NCBI RefSeq assembly: GCF_900637665.1
Contig: NZ_LR134386.1
Span: 3,340,501 to 3,404,500 of the forward strand
Origin: Chryseobacterium nakagawai
GTDB lineage: Bacteria; Bacteroidota; Bacteroidia; Flavobacteriales; Weeksellaceae
Length of the DNA stretch: 64,000 nt
Direction: 5' to 3'
Shown here: piece after piece, positions 23,966 through 33,139 of the stretch
Position numbering within the stretch: the first letter of the stretch is position 1
Layout: each line of letters starts with the position of its first letter
The notes under the pieces: model-generated
Told to the model about the DNA's origin: nothing
Databases searched by the model: none
What the model saw: only the letters and a program-made list of their open reading frames with translations
Program-made: the position numbers and the translations under genes

Positions 23966-25918
23966 TTATTTCAAAATTACCTTTCCACTTTTTACTTCTC
24001 CATTATTTAATATAATTTTATACATATAAACTCCAGGAAGGTAGCTATGAGGAACTTGCCAGTTGCTTATAAAATTATCACCATCAATGGTGGTTGTCAT
24101 AACCTTCTCTGCTTTCATTCCGTTTAGACCTATTATATAGATCTGAGCATTTTCCTTATTGTAATTTTTAAAGTTAAATACTACTTCGCCCTTATTTTCC
24201 GTTACCAAAATTTTCTTTTCAGATTCATTTACAGCCATCTTTAAATTTCGGGACTGAAGAGCCTGCTTAAGAAGAACACCATTAGTATAAGAATATTTCA
24301 GGGTATTTGAGGCCTTCCACACCCCATCTGATATTACATAGCGGGTGAAATAATATTCATCATGAGTAATAGGATATCTGCTTGCCTGTTCCTCAATTGT
24401 ACTATTCTGGGTATAGATCAATGTAGGCAAAGCTCCTATTGATTCCTCCTTATATATATCTACCACCCAATAGTATTGATAATTGCCGTCTCCTCCGGTA
24501 GGAATCGATCCAAGAATATTCTCAACATTTCCAGGATCAAACTGAATGGTATTATTTTCAATAGCCGGGAAATGAGAAATAGCAAAGCTGATGGCATTAC
24601 TATAAGAATCTCCTAAATTCGGTGTATTGCACTTCACTCTGAATTCAGTCCCGTCATATACCGGAACATTAATATCATAATATCTCCCATTAGCTCCGGC
24701 AATATCTTCCCAAGCAGTGCTTTGTTCTTTTTTCTGCCATTGATAAGTCAGTGGTTTTTCTGTTGTATAAAATGTCTCACCAGTCGTTAACCTTCCTTCC
24801 ATAGGAATTTGTCCTGGTAAGAGTTTATCCCCCTCGTAAAATACATCTAACATCGGATTCTTAGTTCTAATGATCGTATTGTTATGAATACCCGGTAAAA
24901 TTTCAATTTCGTTACTTACACTATCCGGAAGTCCTGGTGATGAAATAAGTCTACGATAATATTTCGGAATTGCCGTAGAAGGAATAGGGAACATAAAATC
25001 ATCTCCTGATGGAGCTGTAACGGTTGTCCATGTTGAATTTGATTTCTCTTGCCATTTATAAGTCATTAAAGCAACTCCATTGCCACCTTCTCCTTTCTGT
25101 CCTTTAATAAAAAGGGAGGCGTTAAAGCCATCTCTTCTTAACTCAAGTAAATTGTTACCTATATTCACTTTCACCTCTACTTCATTACTGAAATAGGTTC
25201 CAAACTGATCTGTTTCCACTGCCCTTCTCATGAAATAACGGCTCTGGTTCATAGCGGCCGTTGGAGTATAATGCTGTGCATTTACATTTATTTTCTGCCA
25301 GCTGCTGGCAAAGTTAGGATTAGCTGATGGTTCCCTTTTCTGCCAATAGTATTTAATATTCCCTCCTGAAGGCATTACACTAGGTACAGATCCTATAATA
25401 GTAGGACCGCTTTCCTTATAATTAGCATTACCACTTATACTGATCGTATTATTCAACACAGTAGGATCTGAAAAAGTTGTGTTAAACTTGCTTGAATAAG
25501 CAAGTACTCCATCTGAAGCAGAAAATAGCCTTAAGTATAAATTACCGGAGTTAAAAGATTTAATCAGCATTGATGCATTCTGTACTACTGTGTAGAATTC
25601 ATAATCCTGCTTTTCCCCAGCTGAAACCGGAAATCCTGGCCCTGAATGGACATGAATCTGCAGTGGAGAACCTGTTGCCATATCAGCAACAAAATATACA
25701 GAGGACGCAATTTTAGTAAATGAAGGGGTTTGCTTCAATACAGAATACGATACCTTTATGGTGACCGGTGCATTTTTGTAAAGGGTTACATTAGAAGTAT
25801 ACTGCTGCCCGTAGACTTCAATTTTTTTAAGGGTTATCACATCCTGCAGCTGTGCATTTACAAAACTGCATGCCATGAGTGAGAGTACAAAGCTCAATAC
25901 CCATAAAGATCTTCTCAT
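23966..25918 (-). CDS. Secreted protein with type IX secretion C-terminal domain
   Basis: 650 residues with a signal peptide (LWVLSFVLSLMACSFVNAQ). The body consists of repeated Ig-like or adhesin-type beta modules; the phrase YYWQKREPSANPNF / YKWQEKSNSTW / YQWQKKEQSTAWEDI / YYWVVDIYKEE recurs, marking at least four tandem units of roughly 95-105 residues. The last 85 residues are a T9SS type A sorting domain (EVVFNFKNYNKENAQIYIIGLNGMKAEKVM, then PGVYMYKIILNNGEVKSGKVIL). Expected location is the cell surface or medium. Ligand unknown. Confidence 0.85.
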   Translation of the reverse strand: MRRSLWVLSFVLSLMACSFVNAQLQDVITLKKIEVYGQQYTSNVTLYKNAPVTIKVSYSVLKQTPSFTKIASSVYFVADMATGSPLQIHVHSGPGFPVSAGEKQDYEFYTVVQNASMLIKSFNSGNLYLRLFSASDGVLAYSSKFNTTFSDPTVLNNTISISGNANYKESGPTIIGSVPSVMPSGGNIKYYWQKREPSANPNFASSWQKINVNAQHYTPTAAMNQSRYFMRRAVETDQFGTYFSNEVEVKVNIGNNLLELRRDGFNASLFIKGQKGEGGNGVALMTYKWQEKSNSTWTTVTAPSGDDFMFPIPSTAIPKYYRRLISSPGLPDSVSNEIEILPGIHNNTIIRTKNPMLDVFYEGDKLLPGQIPMEGRLTTGETFYTTEKPLTYQWQKKEQSTAWEDIAGANGRYYDINVPVYDGTEFRVKCNTPNLGDSYSNAISFAISHFPAIENNTIQFDPGNVENILGSIPTGGDGNYQYYWVVDIYKEESIGALPTLIYTQNSTIEEQASRYPITHDEYYFTRYVISDGVWKASNTLKYSYTNGVLLKQALQSRNLKMAVNESEKKILVTENKGEVVFNFKNYNKENAQIYIIGLNGMKAEKVMTTTIDGDNFISNWQVPHSYLPGVYMYKIILNNGEVKSGKVILK

Positions 25919-26023
25919 AAAATAGAATTTTAGGTTATTAAATATTAAGCAATAAATTTATTTATATTTTTTCTAAATAAAAATAAATAAACACTCTTAT
26001 TATTATGAGATAAATCACAAAAA

Positions 26024-26045
26024 AGAGAAGCAATCGCTTCTCTTA
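26024..26045 (-). terminator. Terminator of the DUF4476 gene
   Basis: 9-bp stem AAGAGAAGC / GCTTCTCTT with AATC loop and minus-strand T-run; ends 5 bases before the stop of the gene at 26,050. Confidence 0.8.
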
Positions 26046-26049
26046 CTTC

Positions 26050-26892
26050 TTATAAACTGGAGATATAATCTCTGAGCTCTCTTTTACTGTTTTCAAAATC
26101 AAAGGCTTCATACACCATGAAATATTTATTCTTATCTACACAACTTAAATACATTGATTTTGCTACAATTAGCTTATTCTTATCAAAGCTTAATGATTTT
26201 ACCAGATCTCTTATCTGTGCAGCGGTAAACATAGAGTTTTTTACCTGTTGATTAATCAAGGCAACTTTTCCATCGTCAAATTTTTCGGTTCTCTGCAGCA
26301 TTTCAAAAAATTGTCGGAAAGTAGCATTATCCATCACATTTCCTGAATTATTCCAATTTCCGGATTGATTTCCGTAAGGGTTGTTCCATAGATCGTTCCA
26401 ATCATTAAATGCATATTGTCCCTGTATCGGATATGAATCCAGCAGATACAACCCTTCATTGATAAAAAAGTCTAACATCATTCTGTTATTATTTCGAAGC
26501 ATCAATGAAGTTCTATAGATTAAGAAGCAATTTTCATAAATAGATATGGGTATTTTCCCGGATTGAAGATCAAAAAAACGATATTTACCGGAACCATTAG
26601 CGATCACCTGATCTCCAACCTCTACAGTGAAAAAACCTTGTTCAGGAATTCTCAAAAAAACTTCTGCATAGCCGTAGTTTTTCTGTATATACTTATAGTT
26701 TTTGACTCTATCCGGAATGATGGGTCCCCAGGTCTTATAATCAGGTGCTTTATTTTTATCATTCATTCCTTTCGCCTCCTTCATTTCGGCTTTAGAAGCT
26801 TCATTTTTTAATAATTCCCCCGCTTTCCCCGCCTCTTGAGCAAAAGAACTCATTCCAATCAAAATCATTAAGCTGATAAAAATTTTCTTCAT
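26050..26892 (-). CDS. Exported DUF4476 domain protein
   Basis: 281 residues from the ATG at 26,892, chosen because it puts a signal peptide (MKKIFISLMILIGMSSFAQ) at the very N-terminus; an upstream in-frame ATG adds six residues. Residues about 45-150 form a beta-rich domain (EVFLRIPEQGFFTVEVGDQVI). The C-terminal 95 residues match DUF4476, a helical domain with the pattern FRQFFEMLQRTEKFDDGKVALINQQ...MFTAAQIRDLVKSLSFDKNKLIVAK. Function unknown; the domain is frequent in exported Bacteroidota proteins. A 470-base gap with decayed repeats lies upstream. Confidence 0.8.
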   Translation of the reverse strand: MKKIFISLMILIGMSSFAQEAGKAGELLKNEASKAEMKEAKGMNDKNKAPDYKTWGPIIPDRVKNYKYIQKNYGYAEVFLRIPEQGFFTVEVGDQVIANGSGKYRFFDLQSGKIPISIYENCFLIYRTSLMLRNNNRMMLDFFINEGLYLLDSYPIQGQYAFNDWNDLWNNPYGNQSGNWNNSGNVMDNATFRQFFEMLQRTEKFDDGKVALINQQVKNSMFTAAQIRDLVKSLSFDKNKLIVAKSMYLSCVDKNKYFMVYEAFDFENSKRELRDYISSL

Positions 26893-27324
26893 ATTTAATT
26901 TTTCAAAAATCAATCTCCATTTCTATGCCAAAAAAGGTTTATTATATCATCAAAACTGAAATTCTTACCCTTGGTTTCTATCTAATATGTAGGAATAAAA
27001 AGATGTTCTACTATTACAATTAATAAAGTGGTTGGAGCAACGTAAAGAGTTTAAATAATATAATGTTTCAAGACGCAAAAGAATCAAAGATTCCCTGCAA
27101 ACGAGATGTATCCAAATTATCTTTCGTTATTTTATTTTTTTAATTAATCTGCTTAATCAGTAAAACCTGCGAGAACATCTATCTACATTCAATTTTATCT
27201 CAGATAAAATCCTTGCACCTTAAAGAAAACTTTGCAGCTTTGCGATTTCCAACACCTATATAAAATTGATATTGCTTCATTTTCGGTTCGCAATAACCAA
27301 ACATTCCTTAACTATATAATACAA
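26893..27324. other. Non-coding gap with decayed repeat material
   Basis: No supported gene. It contains the inverted copy of a composite repeat at 27,191-27,245 (described separately). Nearby text such as CTTAATCAGTAAAACCTGCGAGA resembles hairpin relics common between Chryseobacterium genes. No promoter was recognised for the DUF4476 gene. Confidence 0.5.
27191..27245 (-). repeat. Second composite repeat, copy 1 (inverted)
   Basis: The 32-base block 27,191-27,222 contains the dyad ATTTTATCTcaGATAAAAT. Its reverse complement matches 32,928-32,959 at 28 of 32 positions. The flank 27,230-27,245 (reverse complement TCGCAAAGCTGCAAAG) matches 32,890-32,905 at 13 of 16. Confidence 0.6.
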
Positions 27325-27350
27325 AAAAGAGGAGCCATTGCTCCTCTTTT
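27325..27350 (-). terminator. Terminator of lpdA
   Basis: 11-bp stem AAAAGAGGAGC / GCTCCTCTTTT with CATT loop, 32 bases after the stop of the dehydrogenase gene. Confidence 0.85.
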
Positions 27351-27382
27351 ACTATTGAAATGATTAAATCTTTAATCAGATA

Positions 27383-28786
27383 TTACATATGAATAGGTCT
27401 TTTTGCTGTAGCATCCAATGCAGCTTCTTTGATCGCTTCTGCATATGTCGGGTGAGCGTGAGAACTTCTTGCGATATCTTCAGCACTTGCACGGAATTCC
27501 ATAGCAATTACTCCTTCTGCAATAAGGTCAGCAGCTCTTGCACCAATGATGTGCATTCCTAAAACTTCATCCGTCTTTTCGTCTGCAATAATTTTCACAA
27601 GACCATCAGTATCACCACTTGCACGGCTTCTTCCTAAAGCTCTCATTGGGAAAGATCCTACTTTGTAAGCTACCCCTTCCTCTTTCAATTGCTCTTCAGT
27701 TTTACCAACTCCTGCAACTTCCGGCCAAGTATAAACAACACCTGGAATTAAGTTATAGTTGATGTGAGGTTTCTGACCTGCTAATATTTCAGCAACAAGA
27801 ACTCCTTCTTCTTCAGCTTTGTGAGCAAGCATTGCTCCTTTGATAACGTCTCCGATTGCGTAAATGTTGGCAACATTAGTCTGTAGGTGATCGTTTGTTT
27901 TTACTCTTCCTCTTTCGTCAAGTTCTACTCCTGCTTTTTCAAGACCAAGACCTTCTGTATAAGGTCTTCTTCCTACAGAAACTAAACAATAATCTCCTTC
28001 TACAACTATCTCTTCTCCTTTTTTATCTTTAGCCGTAATTTTTACAGTATCTCCATTTCTTTCAACCGCAGAAACTGCAGTAGAAAGCATAAACTTCATT
28101 CCTTGTTTTTTAAGAACCTTAGTTAATTCCTTACTTAAAGCTCCATCCATTCCAGGGATGATCTTATCCATGAACTCAACTACAGTTACCTGAGCTCCTA
28201 ATCTAAGGTATACAGATCCTAATTCCAGACCGATAACTCCTCCTCCGATTACTACTAAATGCTTAGGAATCTCTTTAAGATTTAAAGCTTCCGTAGAAGT
28301 AATTACTCTTTCTTTATCAAGAGTAATAAAAGGTAAAGAAGATGGTTTAGAACCTGTTGCAATGATGGTATATTTAGATTCAATTGTTTCAGAAGAACCG
28401 TCATTTTTAGTGATTTTGATCTGAGTAGCAGATTCAAAGCTTCCTAATCCTTCAAAAACAGTGATTTTGTTTTTGTCCATCAAAAAGTTGATTCCTTTAG
28501 TGGTTTGATCTACCACTTCGTTTTTACGCTCGATCATTCTTGCGATATCCGCTTGAGGCTCGTTGATGATGATTCCGTGGCCTGCAAAATTATGTTTTGC
28601 ATTTTCGAAATGCTCAGAGCTGTCAAGAAGTGCTTTTGACGGAATACATCCAACGTTAAGACAAGTTCCGCCTAAAGTTGAATATTTTTCAATAATTGCT
28701 GTTTTGAAACCTAACTGTGCTGCACGGATCGCAGCTACATAACCTCCAGGACCAGAACCTATTACGGTAACATCGAATTGACTCAT
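27383..28786 (-). CDS. lpdA: Dihydrolipoyl dehydrogenase (E3)
   Basis: FAD-dependent E3 subunit of 2-oxo acid dehydrogenase complexes and glycine cleavage; reoxidises dihydrolipoamide with NAD. 467 residues, the normal size. Visible motifs are the FAD-binding IGSGPGGYVAAIRAAQLG, the redox-active disulphide GGTCLNVGCIPSKALL, the NAD-binding VIGGGVIGLELGSVYLRLGAQVTVVE, AIGDVIKGAMLAHKAEEEG, and the dimer interface with the catalytic HAHPTYAEAIKEAAL. It is monocistronic: a perfect TTTG-N19-TAnnTTTG promoter is upstream and a terminator is downstream. E1/E2 genes are not in the window. Confidence 0.96.
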   Translation of the reverse strand: MSQFDVTVIGSGPGGYVAAIRAAQLGFKTAIIEKYSTLGGTCLNVGCIPSKALLDSSEHFENAKHNFAGHGIIINEPQADIARMIERKNEVVDQTTKGINFLMDKNKITVFEGLGSFESATQIKITKNDGSSETIESKYTIIATGSKPSSLPFITLDKERVITSTEALNLKEIPKHLVVIGGGVIGLELGSVYLRLGAQVTVVEFMDKIIPGMDGALSKELTKVLKKQGMKFMLSTAVSAVERNGDTVKITAKDKKGEEIVVEGDYCLVSVGRRPYTEGLGLEKAGVELDERGRVKTNDHLQTNVANIYAIGDVIKGAMLAHKAEEEGVLVAEILAGQKPHINYNLIPGVVYTWPEVAGVGKTEEQLKEEGVAYKVGSFPMRALGRSRASGDTDGLVKIIADEKTDEVLGMHIIGARAADLIAEGVIAMEFRASAEDIARSSHAHPTYAEAIKEAALDATAKRPIHM

Positions 28787-28829
28787 GTTATTTTATGAAT
28801 TTGTTTATTATTATCTATCTTAAGTCTCA

Positions 28830-28860
28830 CAAATTTACATATAAATTACCAAGCACCAAA
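28830..28860 (-). promoter_or_regulatory. lpdA promoter
   Basis: Plus-strand CAAATTTA at 28,830-28,837 is TAAATTTG on minus. CAAA at 28,857-28,860 is TTTG on minus. The spacer is exactly 19, matching the Bacteroidota consensus. The -7 box is about 43 bases from the start codon. Confidence 0.8.
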
Positions 28861-28913
28861 GTGAGTTTTATCAATTTTGAGATCAAAAAATTTTAAATAC
28901 CTTAACGCGGTTA

Positions 28914-29261
28914 TCAATCCAGTTGTAGCTTATCTTTTCCGATCGTTCCTGTGCTTTCAAAAAACGAACCTCCATAAACATACCATTCCAGATTCTCAAG
29001 ATATTCCACTGCGTTTTCAGGCGTTATCTGTGAACGGTCTTTTTTCGAAACAATTCCTTTGTACCATCTTCCTGATTTGGAATAATGCTCATATTCAACA
29101 AAATAATGAATCCATATTCTTTGGCATAACTTGCACTGTTGAATACTTACTTCCCCATATCTTCCGTTAGTATGGTCTACCCCTAATTCGGAACTTCTAA
29201 ATTCAGTATAATTGTGGTCAGGTTTTTCACAAGCGCATCCTATTTTAGGAATCATTTTCAT
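28914..29261 (-). CDS. Hypothetical protein with cysteine pairs, 115 aa
   Basis: I do not recognise a family. Soluble, no signal peptide, with potential metal-binding residues: CACEKPDH near the N-terminus and a CKLCQRIWIHYFVEYEHY segment (CxxC, then His residues) in the middle, suggesting a zinc or haem-independent metal site. The C-terminal half is rich in aromatic residues (YLENLEWYVYGGSFF). A TATTTTTG box lies on the minus strand at 29,281-29,288. Divergent or parallel neighbours give no functional clue. Confidence 0.62.
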   Translation of the reverse strand: MKMIPKIGCACEKPDHNYTEFRSSELGVDHTNGRYGEVSIQQCKLCQRIWIHYFVEYEHYSKSGRWYKGIVSKKDRSQITPENAVEYLENLEWYVYGGSFFESTGTIGKDKLQLD

Positions 29262-29364
29262 TCTATTTTTATTTGAAACGCAAAAATACTAAAAACGTAT
29301 TAATATGAAGTTACGATCAATAGCATACAAAAATGATGTTCAGGAAAGGGGTTGATTAAAGGGG

Positions 29365-30006
29365 TCATTTGATTTTTAAACGTAAATAGATTTTAATATT
29401 AAAAAAGATCATGAGTAAAGTCATTAATAAAGAGGGAAGAATCTGACTGTAAGGTTTATAATCCGGAAAAAGAGTTCCTATAAATGCTGATAAAAGAGCT
29501 CCCATTGCACTTATCATTTTACTAGAATGTTCATATCGCCAAAGATTACCATAGCGGGATGCCGGAATACAATAACGGAATACATCATACGAAACCACCA
29601 GCAGCAAATATCCTACCCCTGAATAAATAACCACTGGATTCCAATAAAAGCCAATAAATTTGAGATAATACATAAACACCAAAGCAATAGTTAACGCTCC
29701 TAACATAGCCAAAACGTCTTTCCAATAAAAACGGTTTGTTTTTTCTTTTAAAATTCTGAATCCGGAATAAGTGTTGTAGGCAGCCAAAATTGTAATTAAC
29801 AGGAGAAAAAGATTTCTTTTAAATACAATAACTCCGAAAGCTCCTGTGGTTACCACCACCATCATACAATAGATAAAAAGGTACCCGAGTTTTATGTGCA
29901 TTGGTGTTCCTTTTGTTCTGAATAGGATTAAAAATCCAACAATCAATGCAATGGTTCCGCTGATAACATGTATAATGATATTGCTTACATGAAGAGGTGT
30001 GTCCAT
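29365..30006 (-). CDS. DUF2306-like integral membrane protein
   Basis: 213 residues from the internal ATG at 30,006 (MDTPLHVSNIIIHVISG), preferred because homologues of this type start at the LHVS/IHIxSG helix; 30,042 is an alternative. About six to seven hydrophobic helices carry scattered histidines (VIHVISGTIALIVG, RTKGTPMHIKLGYLFIYCM, RYEHSSKMISAMGALLSAFIG). The pattern resembles DUF2306 and the gene at 4,360. It lies 59 bases downstream of an AraC-type regulator in the same direction and may be its target. Function unknown. Confidence 0.65.
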   Translation of the reverse strand: MDTPLHVSNIIIHVISGTIALIVGFLILFRTKGTPMHIKLGYLFIYCMMVVVTTGAFGVIVFKRNLFLLLITILAAYNTYSGFRILKEKTNRFYWKDVLAMLGALTIALVFMYYLKFIGFYWNPVVIYSGVGYLLLVVSYDVFRYCIPASRYGNLWRYEHSSKMISAMGALLSAFIGTLFPDYKPYSQILPSLLMTLLMIFFNIKIYLRLKIK

Positions 30007-30065
30007 AGTTTTTTTGATGGCAAAAATCCTATAAAACATCAATGCTGATCGTCCTAAATGATCAG

Positions 30066-31199
30066 TTAGGACCCTTTTATGATAGATCCGGACTTCTTAA
30101 ATTCAGATGGAGTCATCCCGGTTTCTTCTTTAAAGATCTTATTAAAAGTAGATTTTGAATTAAAACCTGATTCAAAAGCAATTCCCAGAATTGAATACTT
30201 TTCAAACTCAGGATCTCTCAATTTTTTCTTGACCTCTTCTATTCTGTAAGCGTTTACGAATTTGTAAAAGTTAGTATGAAGTGCCTGATTGATCGTTTGT
30301 GAGAGTTGATGAGTGGAAATATTCATTAACGAAGATAGTTTTTGCAGGCTCAGCTCCTCATCAAGGTAAGGTTTCTCTGTTTCCATAAACTTTAACAGCT
30401 TTTGAGATACACTATCAAAGCCCTTTTTATCCAGAATATTGATTTTCTCTTCTTTGGCAGCAACATTATTCATATCCAGCGTTCCCTGTTGATGAAACAC
30501 AAGACTTTGTCGTAAACTAAAGAATACAATACAGAACAAATATCCGCTTTGCACCACCGCAACGATCCGAAAGATTTTATCAAAAGGAATGATATCCGTC
30601 CGTGTTCCTAAAGCAATCATACAGAAAACCCCAATAAAAAGGATAATTAATGAAACAATGATATACTTCAGCCAGTTAAGGTTGATCTTTTCAAGAGCAG
30701 AATAATATTCAGGAAGTATTTTCTGATATTTTCTTAAGGCCAGAAAACATAAAACAATATAAACCACAGGCACAACAGCCATTGGAAACGTCATCAGATT
30801 CAACATCCCATTTTGGTCTTTTTCAATAAAATAAGGAATACTGTTTTTAAAGCCTATCTGGCTATAAAACGTTGAAACAACAATAAAAAACAGACTATAT
30901 CCCATAAAAAATACAGAGTGCTTAATCAAATACCCAAAACGAAATGGGATATTAAAGGTAATTGAAATAACATACAGATAAAGCATTCCCATACTTAGCA
31001 CAGGAAGAGCAAAACCAAATGGTTGAAGCCTTTCAGAAAGTAAAAATGGAAATAAATAGTATATAAGGTTAGCTGCTCCAACCAACAGCCAAACGATAAG
31101 GTAATAATCGGAAGAAACATTTTTCTTTTTGTAAAACAGTAAAGCAATGCACATGAATGCAACAACAATCCCCGAAAAAGCAATGCTTTCCAATATCAT
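30066..31199 (-). CDS. Membrane-embedded AraC family transcriptional regulator
   Basis: 377 residues. The N-terminal 210 residues form about seven transmembrane helices (SIAFSGIVVAFMCIALLFYKKK at the start, YIIVSLIILFIGVFCMIALG near 190). The C-terminal 100 residues are an AraC/XylS helix-turn-helix domain: LSLQKLSSLMNISTHQLSQTINQALHTNFYKFVNAYRIEEVKKKL, then FEKYSILGIAFESGFNSKSTFNKIFKEETGMTPSEFKKS. Such 7TM-AraC proteins are common in Bacteroidota and couple a membrane signal to transcription; the signal here is unknown. It lies just upstream of the DUF2306-like gene and downstream of the cupin gene. Confidence 0.87.
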   Translation of the reverse strand: MILESIAFSGIVVAFMCIALLFYKKKNVSSDYYLIVWLLVGAANLIYYLFPFLLSERLQPFGFALPVLSMGMLYLYVISITFNIPFRFGYLIKHSVFFMGYSLFFIVVSTFYSQIGFKNSIPYFIEKDQNGMLNLMTFPMAVVPVVYIVLCFLALRKYQKILPEYYSALEKINLNWLKYIIVSLIILFIGVFCMIALGTRTDIIPFDKIFRIVAVVQSGYLFCIVFFSLRQSLVFHQQGTLDMNNVAAKEEKINILDKKGFDSVSQKLLKFMETEKPYLDEELSLQKLSSLMNISTHQLSQTINQALHTNFYKFVNAYRIEEVKKKLRDPEFEKYSILGIAFESGFNSKSTFNKIFKEETGMTPSEFKKSGSIIKGS

Positions 31200-31298
31200 G
31201 TTAAATAATTGATTTGAATTACAGGTGCTGTAACAATTCTAAATAAAAGAGCACCCACGCAAGCTGAATTAACAGTTAAAATGACCACCTTATTTCAA

Positions 31299-31691
31299 TT
31301 ATTTATTTAGAAACTGTATATTTTCTTCATGCCCTTTTTTCAGATACATTGCCGTAAAAACGAGTGCTTTTTCTTTTGAGGCATTATCAAAATGAAGAAT
31401 GTTAACATTTTTAGGTTCATAGAAAGCATCTCCTTCATGAAGAATAATACTTTCTTCTCCTTCTATCTGAAAAATTACCTCTCCGGATTTGATAATTCCG
31501 ATAACCGGACATGGGTGTAAATGTTTGGGAGCAGTCTCCCCTCCCGGCATTGTTATTTCCTGAACTTCAGCAGTAGTGACTTTTTGATTCATTGGAGCTT
31601 TCAATAATTCTTTTCTGGCTATCCGGCTTTTCTGAGCCATGACCGTTATAGAAAACAGCATGAAAGCAATACATGGAATTATTTTCTTCAT
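31299..31691 (-). CDS. Exported cupin domain protein
   Basis: 130 residues with a signal peptide (KKIIPCIAFMLFSITVMAQ). A single cupin barrel with the two conserved motifs: PGGETAPKHLHPCPVIGIIKSGEVIFQIEG (motif 1, with H-x-H) and LHEGDAFYEPKNVNILHFDNAS (motif 2). The histidines could bind a divalent metal. Exported cupins of this type have no assigned substrate. It is 18 bases from the glycosyltransferase start in the same direction, but no functional link is evident. Confidence 0.78.
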   Translation of the reverse strand: MKKIIPCIAFMLFSITVMAQKSRIARKELLKAPMNQKVTTAEVQEITMPGGETAPKHLHPCPVIGIIKSGEVIFQIEGEESIILHEGDAFYEPKNVNILHFDNASKEKALVFTAMYLKKGHEENIQFLNK

Positions 31692-31709
31692 AAGGCTTTG
31701 TGCTATTAA

Positions 31710-32792
31710 TTATTTATAAATTAGATCCAATAATACCCTTTCATACTCATCTAGAATAATATTTTTGGAAAATCTGGATTTAATGGAGTTCTTTATCGCA
31801 TCACGATTATAGTTCTCATGCATTACTTTTATGATTTGCTGCGCAAAATCCTCGTAATTTTCAATATTAGCAATCTCTCCATTCACATTATGCTGAATGA
31901 TCTCATTGATTCCTCCCGGACAATTATTGGCTAAAGAATAGGTTCCACAGGCTCCTGCTTCCAGCAGTACATTGGGAAAACCTTCATACCTTGAAGAAAG
32001 AATAAACAGGTCTGCATACTTTAAGAACTGATAAGGATTTTCCTGTCTGCCATGGAAAATAACATTTTTTAATCCTAAAAATTCCTTCATCTGAAGCAGC
32101 ACTTCTCTATCCTTTCCATCTCCCAGAATATGAAGCATGATATTTTCATTTTTCAGCCTTGAAAACACTTTCAATAAGTTATCAAATCCTTTTCTGGCTG
32201 ATAGATTTCCAATGGCCACTACATTCTTATAATTGTATTTAAAACCTTCGGGCTTTAGGGATGTTCTCAGTTTTTCATCAATAAAATCAAAATCCACCGG
32301 ATTGTTAATCTTAACGATTTTTTTCTTTTTAATATTAAAATTATCCACCAAATCCTTCATCATATCATCACTTTGCGCAATGATTTTCTGATAGTTATTA
32401 TAAAAATGATAGAAGAATTTAATTTCTTTTCTTGTAACATGCTGGGTAACTACATTCGTTTCCCTTGCAATGAATTTCGTTCTTGGGAAAAGTTTGATAA
32501 ACAACGATAAGTAAGCATTTACTTCTCCAAAACCGGAAAATACAATATCTGGTCTTCTTCGGTAAATTTCTCCCAAAATAGGTTTTAAAGAATGTCTGAT
32601 CCTTTCAGTATTAATGTCAATAATTTCAACATCTTTTTTCAAAAAATCAAGATATCCGCCCTGTTTACGCAATAGCAAAATCTTAGGTTCAAAACGATCC
32701 CTGGAAAGATGATTTGCTATGGTGGTAACTATCCTTTCTGCGCCTCCGGTTTCTAAGTCCGGCAGAATAAATATGACAGATATTTTTTTCAT
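31710..32792 (-). CDS. Glycosyltransferase family 4-like
   Basis: 360 residues, GT-B fold. The N-terminal domain starts ISVIFILPDLETGGAERIVTTIANHLS, typical of GT4 enzymes acting on lipid-linked or surface glycans. The C-terminal donor domain shows KNVVAIGNLSARKGFDNLLKVFSRL, LHILGDGKDREVL and the E-x7-E loop region SSRYEGFPNVLLEAGACGTYSLANNCPGGINEII. No membrane helices, so peripheral to the cytoplasmic face of the inner membrane. It stands outside any polysaccharide cluster here; donor and acceptor cannot be named. Confidence 0.87.
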   Translation of the reverse strand: MKKISVIFILPDLETGGAERIVTTIANHLSRDRFEPKILLLRKQGGYLDFLKKDVEIIDINTERIRHSLKPILGEIYRRRPDIVFSGFGEVNAYLSLFIKLFPRTKFIARETNVVTQHVTRKEIKFFYHFYNNYQKIIAQSDDMMKDLVDNFNIKKKKIVKINNPVDFDFIDEKLRTSLKPEGFKYNYKNVVAIGNLSARKGFDNLLKVFSRLKNENIMLHILGDGKDREVLLQMKEFLGLKNVIFHGRQENPYQFLKYADLFILSSRYEGFPNVLLEAGACGTYSLANNCPGGINEIIQHNVNGEIANIENYEDFAQQIIKVMHENYNRDAIKNSIKSRFSKNIILDEYERVLLDLIYK

Positions 32793-32889
32793 CAGTTAAA
32801 GTTACTAAAAAGTTTAATTACAAGTCAAATATTCCTTTTAGCATTGCTGGTAAAACAATCTCAATTTTTAAATATATATTGGTTGGCAT

Positions 32890-32959
32890 TCGCAAAGACG
32901 CGAAGATTATAGAATAGGTGAATGCTATAAGGCGCAAAGATTTTATCTCCGATAAAATT
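32890..32959 (+). repeat. Second composite repeat, copy 2
   Basis: TCGCAAAGACGCGAAG (32,890-32,905) and the 32-base block at 32,928-32,959 containing ATTTTATCTccGATAAAAT. Both parts match, inverted, the sequence at 27,191-27,245 (13 of 16 and 28 of 32). Confidence 0.6.
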
Positions 32960-33018
32960 GTATACTGTTAAAATCTACTTTTATCTTTAAATATCATTAA
33001 TCATCTTATTTGTAAAAT

Positions 33019-33139
33019 CTATGTGCCTATGCGATTTAAAAAATTTCGAACCATATAGACACATAGAATATTATAATGTATATATAAACTTTCAAAAAAA
33101 ATGAGTTAGAATGTAAAAAGAAATTCGTGCATTAGTGGC
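33019..33139. repeat. Dispersed composite intergenic repeat, copy 3 (inverted)
   Basis: Imperfect hairpin with left arm at 33,019-33,036 (CTATGTGCCTATGCGATT) and right arm at 33,049-33,066, 14 of 18 paired. The companion motif ATTCGTGCATTAGTGGC (33,123-33,139) is the reverse complement of the copy 2 motif with one mismatch. Relative to copies 1 and 2 the whole unit is on the other strand. Confidence 0.6.

Noticed and set aside
28877..29170. Plus-strand frame of 97 codons
   Set aside because: It is the shadow of the minus-strand 115-aa gene and has no recognisable features.
5994..33139. Palindromic repeats as part of a CRISPR array
   Set aside because: The copies are single, kilobases apart, variable in sequence and without regular spacers or cas genes.
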